Positions 26,841 through 34,111 of a stretch of DNA of 64,000 nt are shown piece after piece. The notes under the pieces were generated by a model, which searched no databases, had not been told where the DNA came from, and saw nothing but the letters and a program-made list of their open reading frames with translations. The translations under genes were made by a program, and so were the position numbers. The DNA comes from Natronorubrum texcoconense (GTDB lineage: Archaea > Halobacteriota > Halobacteria > Halobacteriales > Natrialbaceae), in the NCBI RefSeq assembly GCF_900100335.1, contig NZ_FNFE01000005.1, positions 186,001 to 250,000 of the forward strand, in the 5' to 3' direction. Numbering within the stretch: position 1 is the stretch's first letter; each line of letters starts with the position of its first letter.

Positions 26841-27842
26841 ATGACGTCTACATACCCGACGAAACGACCGACCGACGCAGCGCACCTCGAGGACGAACCC
26901 GACCTGCCGCGGGAGTTGCTGAACCTCCCCTGGATCGACATCCACAACCACGCGCACACGCTCTCCTGGGAGGACCGCGAGCGATACGCGCTGGCGGGCT
27001 GTGAGGGGATGGTAATGGTATCGTCGGGCTACCACTGGACTCCCTACAAGCCGGTCCGGGCCGGGGACGTCCGCTACCTCTGGGACGACGCCGTCAACCG
27101 CCGGGCGGCCATCGAACGCAACCATTTCTTCGAGGCCGCCCTCGGCCTAGGCGTCCATACCGGCGTCCGCATCGAAGACCCCGACGATCTGATCGACGCC
27201 ATGGACGCCTACTGCGAACTAGATGAAGTCGTTGCCGTCGGCGAAACCGGCGTCACGCCATCCCAGCACGTCGAGGCCTGGGACGTCGACGAACAGCGCG
27301 CCATCGTCCAGGCGCAGATGGAACTGGCAGATAAACACGATCTGCCGGTCATTCTGCACACTCCAAACACCACCACCGACTCCAAGCGGTCCTACCGACC
27401 GGAGGTAGGCGTCCCCGGCTACGAGAAGAACACCGCCCTCGGCGTGGAACCGGTGCTCGACGGCGAGAACCCGCAGCTGGAAGCGGTCAAACTGGACGTT
27501 CAGGCGGCGCGTGACGCCGGCCTGGCCGAAGAGCGGGTCGTCGCCTCCCACGCCGACGGCAACAACACCGACTATCTAATGACGGAGACCGAGTGCTATC
27601 TGAGCTACACCATCGGCCACTCTTGGCTCGTCGGCGTCGACGCCGCGGACGTCGCCGACGCCATCGACGAGTACGGCCCCGATCGCATCATGGTCGACAC
27701 CGACTGCGCGAACGTCCTCCGGACCGACCCCTTCGCGCTGAAGCGGGCTATCTTCGAGCTATACCGCTACGGCATCGACGTCGACGACATTCGCCAAGTC
27801 GTCTACGAGAACCCCCGCGAGGTGTTCGGACTCGGGACCTGA
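26841..27842 (+). CDS. TatD-like metal-dependent hydrolase
   Basis: The product has 333 residues from the ATG at 26841; the frame is open to 26718 but would run through the operator. It is an amidohydrolase-superfamily TIM barrel: WIDIHNHAHTLSW carries the first metal-binding histidines, VVAVGETGVTPSQH the TatD-type glutamate, LPVILHTPNT and VVASHADGNN further histidines, and RIMVDTDCANV the last aspartate. TatD relatives are nucleases or hydrolases. Its place in a TetR-linked catabolic cluster suggests a lactone or amide substrate here, but this is inference. Confidence 0.82.
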   Translation: MTSTYPTKRPTDAAHLEDEPDLPRELLNLPWIDIHNHAHTLSWEDRERYALAGCEGMVMVSSGYHWTPYKPVRAGDVRYLWDDAVNRRAAIERNHFFEAALGLGVHTGVRIEDPDDLIDAMDAYCELDEVVAVGETGVTPSQHVEAWDVDEQRAIVQAQMELADKHDLPVILHTPNTTTDSKRSYRPEVGVPGYEKNTALGVEPVLDGENPQLEAVKLDVQAARDAGLAEERVVASHADGNNTDYLMTETECYLSYTIGHSWLVGVDAADVADAIDEYGPDRIMVDTDCANVLRTDPFALKRAIFELYRYGIDVDDIRQVVYENPREVFGLGT

Positions 27843-27843
27843 G

Positions 27844-27921
27844 ACGGTTTGCTGTACCGATGTACCGGTGGGACCGCGAGTCGTCCTGCGGTCCCACCGG
27901 AAATGACTTACAGCGAACAGT
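27844..27921. repeat. 78-bp hairpin element, copy 2
   Basis: The first 34 bases (ACGGTTTGCTGTACCGATGT, then ACCGGTGGGACCGC) return as a near-perfect inverted copy after a ten-base loop (GAGTCGTCCT), ending at 27921. It lies one base after the TatD-like gene's stop codon, in a convergent gap, with the same length and terminal sequence as the copy at 25066. Confidence 0.8.
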
Positions 27922-27962
27922 ATGGAGGATCGAAAAACCAGGTTCGCACTATCCGACAATTC

Positions 27963-28850
27963 CTATAGGTACGCGCAGTCGTTGGTCAGCTCGCCCAGCC
28001 CTTCGATACCGATCGTCACCTCGTCGCCCTCCTCCAGAAGGACCGGCGGCTCGCGGTAGACGCCGACGCCCGGGGGCGTGCCGGTGAAGATTAGGTCGCC
28101 CGGCTCCAGCGTGAACGCCTGACTGCAGAACGAAACGAGTTCGTCGACGCCGAAGATGAAGTTCGACGTCGAGGAGTCCTGCAGGCGCTCGCCGTTGACC
28201 GCCGCGTAGATCTCGAGGTCGTGCGGGTCGTCGACTTCGTCGGTGGTCACTAGTTCCGGCCCGGTCGGGGCGAACGAATCGAGGCTCTTGCCGCGGACCC
28301 ATTGGCCGTCGCCGTGTTGGAGGTCTCGCGCCGAGACGTCGTTGCCGACCATGTAGCCGGCGACGTGGTCCAGCGCCTCGTCCTCGTCGACTCGGCGGGC
28401 CTCCTCGCCGACGACGACGACCAGTTCGGCCTCGTAGTCGACCTTCTCGGTGAGGTCGGGATCCCAGGTGATGGTGCCGTCGGGACCCGTGACAGTCGTC
28501 GGGAACTTCGAGAACAGAACGGGCTCGTCCGGGATGGGGTTGTCCCCTTCCTCGGCGTGGTCGCGGTAGTTGAGGCCGACGCAGACCACTTTCCCGGGGT
28601 CGCGAACGGGTGCGTGCTGGTCGAGGTCGGTAGCGTCGTAGCGTCCGGTGCCGGTCTCCTGGGCGTACTCGACTGCCAGCTCGACCTTGCGCTGCCAGTT
28701 CCACTGCTCGAGCAGATCGCTGGTCGCTCGTGGGATGGCAATGCCGGTTTCGGCGCCGGCTTCGGCGAGGTTGACGACCTCGCCGTCGCTCGTGGTCGCG
28801 CCAACCCATGGCTGTGCGTCGTCCGTCGTGGTGTATTGTCCGAGTCGCAT
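27963..28850 (-). CDS. Fumarylacetoacetate hydrolase family protein
   Basis: The 295-residue protein has a short N-terminal domain and the FAH catalytic domain (about 85-293): GKVVCVGLNYRDHAEEG, then VDYEAELVVVVGEEARRV with metal-binding acids, MVGNDVSARDLQ and DLIFTGTPPGVG. Members hydrolyse C-C bonds in beta-diketo acids or decarboxylate, tautomerise or dehydrate keto acids. In haloarchaea some act on 2-keto-3-deoxy sugar acids. It is 40 bases downstream of the amidohydrolase gene on the same strand, so the two probably share the promoter beside operator 3. Confidence 0.88.
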   Translation of the reverse strand: MRLGQYTTTDDAQPWVGATTSDGEVVNLAEAGAETGIAIPRATSDLLEQWNWQRKVELAVEYAQETGTGRYDATDLDQHAPVRDPGKVVCVGLNYRDHAEEGDNPIPDEPVLFSKFPTTVTGPDGTITWDPDLTEKVDYEAELVVVVGEEARRVDEDEALDHVAGYMVGNDVSARDLQHGDGQWVRGKSLDSFAPTGPELVTTDEVDDPHDLEIYAAVNGERLQDSSTSNFIFGVDELVSFCSQAFTLEPGDLIFTGTPPGVGVYREPPVLLEEGDEVTIGIEGLGELTNDCAYL

Positions 28851-28890
28851 CTGTGAATTGAGTACGGTGTGTTGGAACTGGCAATTCCGG

Positions 28891-30252
28891 TTATAACTCC
28901 AGCCCCGCTTCGTCGACGAGTCGGCGACCGGATTCGACGAACCGGTCGAACTCCTCGTCGACGAGGGGGTTGGTCAGTTCGCCGTTGCGCTTGACGACCT
29001 CGCCGTCGACCAGCACCGTGTCGATGTGCGAGGGGTCGGACTGGAACACGGCTGTCTGGATCGGCGAGTGCGAGGGGGCCGTCAGGAAATCGTTCTGCTC
29101 GATGGTGATAATGTCCGCGCGCTTGCCCGGCGTCAGGGTGCCGATCTCGTCCTCGAGGCCGAGCGCTCGAGCGCCCTCGATGGTCGCCATCTCCAGCGTA
29201 TCGCGGCAGGTGATGCTCACCTCGGTGACCTCCTCGTCGCCTTCGAGGATTTCTTGGTTGTCGAACATCCGCTGGACCTGCATGCCGATCCGCATCTGAC
29301 TGCTCATGTCGCCGCTGATGTTCGAGCAGACGTCGACGCCCCACGCGGGGCGCCCACCGGCGTTCGTGACCTTGCCGGTGACGGGGATTCCGTGGCCCAT
29401 CTGCATCTCGACCTCCGGGGTTGCGGAGAACGAGACGCCCTGTTCGACGGCGTGGTCGATGTCTTCCTGAGAGAAGTGATTGCCGTGGGCGACGTTCACG
29501 TCAGGGCCGAGCATGTCCTCCATGCAGCCAAAGCCCCGGTAGTCCCCGCCGTAGACCGACGACGGCCACAGTGCGGCACCCATGTGAATGGTCGCGAGCG
29601 CCTCCAGCTCTCGCGCCAGTTCCAGGTCGTTGCGGGCGGTCTCGTCGACGCAGAAATCCGGCCCGCGAAGTCCGAGCGCGAGGCTAAGCAGGTCGTCGTC
29701 GCGGATCTTCTCGGTGTAGAGTTCGCGGATGTTCTGTTCGGGGAGGCCGACGTCGCTCTCGTACCACCACTTCGCTGAGTCGTCGCCCGGCGGCCCGTAG
29801 GTGTATACCGCGCGCAGTCCAGCATCCTGAAGCGCGTCGACGGCCCGTTCGCCGTGTTCGAGCGAGTTGGGGTACGACCAGTCCAGGGCCGTGGTCGTCC
29901 CCGTGTAGAGCTTCTCCAGTGCACCGAAGAGGCCACCGAGGTACATGTCCTCGGGCTGATAGAGCCCCGTCATATTACCGAGCATGTGATCGAAGTATTC
30001 ACCCATGAGCGACCAGTCTCCGGCGATTCCCCTGACCTGGGTCTGTGCAAGGTGGATGTGAGAGTCGACGAATCCCGGCAGGACGATCTGTCCGGTCGCA
30101 TCGATCTCCTCGGCGTTCGACGCCGTCAGGCCGTGGCCGATCTCGACGATCTCACCGTCGTCGATGAGAACGTCACCCTCCGTTAGCTGCCCGATGTCCG
30201 GGTCGAGCGAGACGATCGTCCCGTTCCGTATGAGTCGCTGTGTCATGCGCAT
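28891..30252 (-). CDS. SsnA/chlorohydrolase-type amidohydrolase
   Basis: The 453-residue enzyme belongs to the amidohydrolase superfamily branch that includes TrzN, AtzA, guanine deaminase and SAH/MTA deaminases. Visible features are ILPGFVDSHIHLAQTQVRG (metal-binding HxH), VNVAHGNHFSQEDI, FSATPEVEMQMGHG and WGVDVCSNISGDMSSQMR with the metal-binding Asp. Typical reactions are deamination or dechlorination of ring compounds. The start at 30252 (MRMTQRL) or 30246 (MTQRL) fits a TATA-like TTTTTAACC on the minus strand near 30272-30280. It is the first gene of an operon with the FAH gene and is divergent from tetR. Confidence 0.87.
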   Translation of the reverse strand: MRMTQRLIRNGTIVSLDPDIGQLTEGDVLIDDGEIVEIGHGLTASNAEEIDATGQIVLPGFVDSHIHLAQTQVRGIAGDWSLMGEYFDHMLGNMTGLYQPEDMYLGGLFGALEKLYTGTTTALDWSYPNSLEHGERAVDALQDAGLRAVYTYGPPGDDSAKWWYESDVGLPEQNIRELYTEKIRDDDLLSLALGLRGPDFCVDETARNDLELARELEALATIHMGAALWPSSVYGGDYRGFGCMEDMLGPDVNVAHGNHFSQEDIDHAVEQGVSFSATPEVEMQMGHGIPVTGKVTNAGGRPAWGVDVCSNISGDMSSQMRIGMQVQRMFDNQEILEGDEEVTEVSITCRDTLEMATIEGARALGLEDEIGTLTPGKRADIITIEQNDFLTAPSHSPIQTAVFQSDPSHIDTVLVDGEVVKRNGELTNPLVDEEFDRFVESGRRLVDEAGLEL

Positions 30253-30280
30253 TCACAAAGTCTGACCAAGAGGTTAAAAA

Positions 30281-30296
30281 TTTACTGTTTGGTAAA
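30281..30296. promoter_or_regulatory. Candidate TetR operator 3 (amidohydrolase / tetR)
   Basis: TTTACTG-TT-TGGTAAA (7-2-7) abuts the minus-strand TATA-like TTTTTAACC at 30272-30280 of the amidohydrolase gene. It also lies 33 bases upstream of the plus-strand TATA of the tetR gene (TTTATATG, 30329-30336), which is 25 bases before its ATG. Confidence 0.65.
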
Positions 30297-30358
30297 GGCC
30301 GGCAACGGCGGATTGATTCAACCACGAGTTTATATGTTCTACGGGACGAGGTGAACGC

Positions 30359-30994
30359 ATGAGCGACACCGAGGGGAAGGTAACCTCCAAAGATACGGAG
30401 GAGGTGATCATGGAGGCGACGTTCCGTGCGATCAGCAAGCACGGATATGCGGACCTCAGAATGCGGGACATCGGTGAGGAGATGGAGATGACCCGACAGG
30501 TAATTCACTACCACTTCGACGGCAAGTACGACCTACTTTCGTCGTTTCTGGAGTACATCATCGACCAGTACGAGGGCAGCGTCGACGTTGACGAGGACGC
30601 CGACCCACAGGCCGAACTCGCGGTCCGTATCGACCAGTGTCTGTTCGGACCGGAGTTCGGCGAGTTCGACCACTGGGACCGCATGAAGGTCTTCCACGAG
30701 CTGTACTCCCACGCCCAGAACGACGAACAACACCGCGAGATCTTCAACAGCCACTACGAGGGCATGCGCGACAGCATCGTTGAAGTCGTCGAGAAAGGGA
30801 TGGAAGAGGGAGTCTTCCACACGGTCGACGCAGAACGGATGGGACAACTCATCACCGACGTCATCCACGCTGCCCGTGGGCGAAAGATATCACTCGGCCA
30901 CGATAACGCCCCAGAAGACGCGCGCCGCGCCATCGACGAGTTCATCCTCGACTCCCTATACGTCGACGATGAACTACAGCAGCGCCAGACCTGA
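30359..30994 (+). CDS. TetR/AcrR family regulator
   Basis: The 211-residue protein has an N-terminal TetR HTH (about 12-60): EEVIMEATFRAISKHGYADL, MRDIGEEMEMTRQVIHYHF and DGKYDLLSSFLEYI, then an all-helical ligand domain. It is divergent from the amidohydrolase-FAH operon. Three near-identical 16-bp palindromes in this cluster, including one in its own upstream region, are the natural operator candidates. It would then control all seven genes and itself. Both a leaderless TATA (30329) and a GAGGTGA ribosome-binding sequence precede the ATG. Confidence 0.87.
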   Translation: MSDTEGKVTSKDTEEVIMEATFRAISKHGYADLRMRDIGEEMEMTRQVIHYHFDGKYDLLSSFLEYIIDQYEGSVDVDEDADPQAELAVRIDQCLFGPEFGEFDHWDRMKVFHELYSHAQNDEQHREIFNSHYEGMRDSIVEVVEKGMEEGVFHTVDAERMGQLITDVIHAARGRKISLGHDNAPEDARRAIDEFILDSLYVDDELQQRQT

Positions 30995-31167
30995 TGAGAT
31001 TCGTTTATCGGCAACGGTAGGAATTACCGATATTCACTCATCGATTACGAATATCATCGACTCGGTCACGGCTCGCGCTCTTCGATCTCGAGGAACGACA
31101 GTCGTAATTCACGGACACGAGGGCCGCGAACAGAATCACATCTTCTACAGAAACAGCAGGGTGAATG

Positions 31168-31208
31168 CCTCGGGACTTGCCCGAGGAACTTTGCTCGTAT
31201 TGACGAGC
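31168..31208. terminator. Two hairpins after tetR; possible relic of an IS605-type right end
   Basis: CCTCGGG-ACTTG-CCCGAGG (31168-31186) and GCTCGT-ATTG-ACGAGC (31193-31208) form two strong adjacent stems in the gap between tetR and the convergent helicase gene. A terminator role is the simplest reading. The frame through them reads VNASGLARGTLLVLTSETS, which resembles the tail of some haloarchaeal TnpB genes, so a relic of an IS200/IS605 right end is also possible. Confidence 0.4.
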
Positions 31209-31240
31209 GAAACGAGTCGAGACCCAGCGCGGGAAGATTA

Positions 31241-34111
31241 CTAACTATCAGCTAACTCCACTAACTCCGACTCCGATAACGGTTCAATCCTGACTCGAGT
31301 ATCCTCTGCCGTATAGAAGAGCGACGCAGACACAGTGCGGTCACTGAACCACTCCTCAAGGACGTGATAGTAGACGCTGAGTTGGACTCGGTACTCGGAC
31401 TCGGCGTGACGGCTTTGATCCGTTTTGAAATCGACGATCTCGACGGAGTCGTCCGTCACGTGTACTAAGTCAATCACTCCCGATAGCGTGAGTTGTCTCC
31501 CATCGACCTCGAGCGGCAGATACGCTCGTTCCTCGACTAACAGTTCGCCCGAGAGCTCATCGAGGAACGCTTTCACGTTCCGTTCGTCGTCGTTGTCAGG
31601 CGTGACATCCGTTCCAAGCGCGTAGTTTTCGGCGAACTCGTGTACGCGAGAGCCAAACTCCATCCCTCTGCCATCGGACACGTCCTCGTAGATGCTGTCG
31701 TCCATGAGCGAGTGCGGCGAGTAGCCTTTCGGTCCCGGTGACGCTGGCACATCGATGCTGAACCGAGTGTGCGTCGTCTCATCGATGGCTACCGACGAAA
31801 CGTCGGGTTCGACCGTCTCGATCTCGACCGGTAACTCCTCGAGGAAGGTGTTGGGTTCCTCACCGGCGGCGAACAGCAGGTGATCTTCAGCGCGAGTCAT
31901 CGCGACGTAGAGCAGTCGGCGTTCCTCGTCGTATTCGGTCGGCTGACAGCGCCGCAGGACGTCGGCGCGCCAGTTGTCGTAGACGTGTGGGTCGCTGTGG
32001 GCGTCGTCGTAGCACTTTCGCTGACGAAGGCCAGTCGTTTCGGAGTACGTGATGGTACCGCCGGCCCCTCCCGACGGCGGGAACGCCCCGCTGTTCATGT
32101 TCCCGAGAATCACGATCGGATGTTCGAGCCCCTTCACCGAGTGGATCGTCTGGACGGTGACCGAATCGGTTCCTGCGGGGGCCTGCACCTCCTGCGTGTA
32201 GCCGTTCTCGACACCGTCTTCGATGATCCGAATCAGGTCCCCTCGAGTCATCGTCGTCGAACTGTGAAGCGACTGGATCGTCGTGAGGACGACGTCGGCC
32301 GTCGCCCCGTCGTAGCCGTAGCGATCGAACACGCGCCGCGTGACGGCCGTGTGCGTTTCGAGCGCCTCGAGTTCGGACCGGAACTGCTCCATCGCGTCGG
32401 GATAGGGTTCGCGTTCGAGCACGGAGTCGATCTCGTCGAGCGTGTACCCGGCACGCTCTAAGACGACTGCCCACCCGCGGTCGGCCGCCGGTCCGCCCTC
32501 GAGGATGCGCAGCCAGGCCAGCAGGAGTTTCGCCTGATCGGTGCGGAAGAGTTCGATTCCGCCTTCGTAGGCCATCGGAAACTCGTAGTCTTCGGCCGCC
32601 GAGAGCAACTCGCGACCGAAATCGCGGGTGCGCGTGAGAACAGCAATATCCTCGAACGACGGTGGTCGCAATTCACCATCGTCTTCAACGGCGTACTCGT
32701 CGTTCCCGACGATTGCCTGAATCTTCGTGAGGATCGCCTCGTGTTCGTCGGCGTGCTGGAACGCCTCAATCCGCGACTGATCCCGTTCGGTGTTCGAACG
32801 GAGGGAGACGACCTGCTCGAGTATCGAATCAGTATCGACCGATTCCCGCTTACTTCCCGGTGCGACGAGTGCGTGCTCGGAGAAATCCAGAATCGACTGC
32901 GTCGAACGATAGTTCTGCTCGAGTTCGATTCGCGTGACGGGGGCGAGCGGGAACGAGATACGGTCGCTGTCGTCGTTCAACGCTTCGGCGAAGCGCTCGA
33001 GTCGTGCCTCGAAGTCGGTGATGTTCTCGACGGCGGCGTACTGGAACGAGTAGATGCTCTGTTTCCAGTCGCCGACGACGCAGACGTTGTCCGTTCCCGA
33101 TAGCAACAGGGCGAGCTTGAACTGGATCTCGCTCGAGTCCTGAAACTCGTCGATCATCACGTACTCGAACTCGAGCGACTCGCGGAGATCGTCGTCCTCA
33201 CAGCACAGGACGAACGCGAACAGCTGGAGGAACGAGAAGTTCAGGTAGTTCCGCCCGAGTGCGAACTCGAGGTACTCGACGTAGACGTCGTGAACGAACT
33301 CGATGAGGTGATCGCGATTCTCGGTGAAGACCTGCTCGGCGACCGCTTCGGGAACGGCTTTCGACCCGTACTCACCGCGCAACTCATCGCGGTCGGGTGC
33401 GTCCGGGAGGTAGCACTTGTTCTTCCCGTAGCGGCCGAGGCTCGACCGGAGTGTCGACTGTTTGCTCCCGTCGTTTCGCGGCCGATTTACCTCGTCGAAC
33501 GCGTCTTTGAACGCGTCGAACTCTCCCTCGAGGGCGTCTCTGGAGTCTCGATACCAGCCGTCCGACGTCGGAAAGACGCCTTTCGCGGCGAGGGTGTTGA
33601 TCAGGTCGAGTAGTTCCGCTGGCTCGGAGAGACAGCGAAGGAGGTCGTCGTACTCGTCGTGATCGTCGCCGAAGCGGCCGATGAATTCGCGGAAGTACTC
33701 CCGCTCGATCGTTTCGTTCTCGAGGATCTGCGTCGACCCGGTGATCGCATCGTCGATTCCGAGATACGAGGGTGCGTGAAAGCCGTGCTGGTCGAGGAGA
33801 TCGCTACAGAGGCTGTGAAAGGTCTGAATGGGTGCGTCGTTCAGCGCCCGCATGCCGTAGTCACAGCTGGCGACGATTCTGTCTTTCATCTCCGTCGCTG
33901 CGTTGCGGGTGAACGTGATCAACAGGATATCGTCGGGTTCGACATCGTCTTGTGCAACGATGTTTGCGTACCGATGCGTGACTGTAAACGTCTTGCCGGT
34001 GCCGGCGCCGGCATCGACGAGGTACAGTCCGTCCGTACTCTCGATGAGTTTCTGTTGGCCCTCGTTGGGTGTCGGGGCTGCAGGTGCCGTGTCATCGGTC
34101 GACGACGTCAT
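31241..34111 (-). CDS. AddA-like UvrD-family helicase with C-terminal RecB-type nuclease
   Basis: The 956-residue protein is a superfamily 1 helicase: Walker A VDAGAGTGKTFTVTHRYANI near residue 33, Walker B EYVMIDEFQDSSEIQ, LEQNYRSTQSIL, VTVQTIHSVKGLEHPIVIL and RRLLYVAMTRAEDHLLFA. The C-terminal PD-(D/E)XK nuclease shows GVIDLVHVT, then VEIVDFKTDQSR and VQLSVYYHVLE. This is the domain order of AddA/RecB in double-strand-break resection. Its start overlaps the stop of the upstream nuclease gene (ATGA at 34108-34111), so the two form one operon. Cognate Chi-like sites are unknown. Confidence 0.87.
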   Translation of the reverse strand: MTSSTDDTAPAAPTPNEGQQKLIESTDGLYLVDAGAGTGKTFTVTHRYANIVAQDDVEPDDILLITFTRNAATEMKDRIVASCDYGMRALNDAPIQTFHSLCSDLLDQHGFHAPSYLGIDDAITGSTQILENETIEREYFREFIGRFGDDHDEYDDLLRCLSEPAELLDLINTLAAKGVFPTSDGWYRDSRDALEGEFDAFKDAFDEVNRPRNDGSKQSTLRSSLGRYGKNKCYLPDAPDRDELRGEYGSKAVPEAVAEQVFTENRDHLIEFVHDVYVEYLEFALGRNYLNFSFLQLFAFVLCCEDDDLRESLEFEYVMIDEFQDSSEIQFKLALLLSGTDNVCVVGDWKQSIYSFQYAAVENITDFEARLERFAEALNDDSDRISFPLAPVTRIELEQNYRSTQSILDFSEHALVAPGSKRESVDTDSILEQVVSLRSNTERDQSRIEAFQHADEHEAILTKIQAIVGNDEYAVEDDGELRPPSFEDIAVLTRTRDFGRELLSAAEDYEFPMAYEGGIELFRTDQAKLLLAWLRILEGGPAADRGWAVVLERAGYTLDEIDSVLEREPYPDAMEQFRSELEALETHTAVTRRVFDRYGYDGATADVVLTTIQSLHSSTTMTRGDLIRIIEDGVENGYTQEVQAPAGTDSVTVQTIHSVKGLEHPIVILGNMNSGAFPPSGGAGGTITYSETTGLRQRKCYDDAHSDPHVYDNWRADVLRRCQPTEYDEERRLLYVAMTRAEDHLLFAAGEEPNTFLEELPVEIETVEPDVSSVAIDETTHTRFSIDVPASPGPKGYSPHSLMDDSIYEDVSDGRGMEFGSRVHEFAENYALGTDVTPDNDDERNVKAFLDELSGELLVEERAYLPLEVDGRQLTLSGVIDLVHVTDDSVEIVDFKTDQSRHAESEYRVQLSVYYHVLEEWFSDRTVSASLFYTAEDTRVRIEPLSESELVELADS

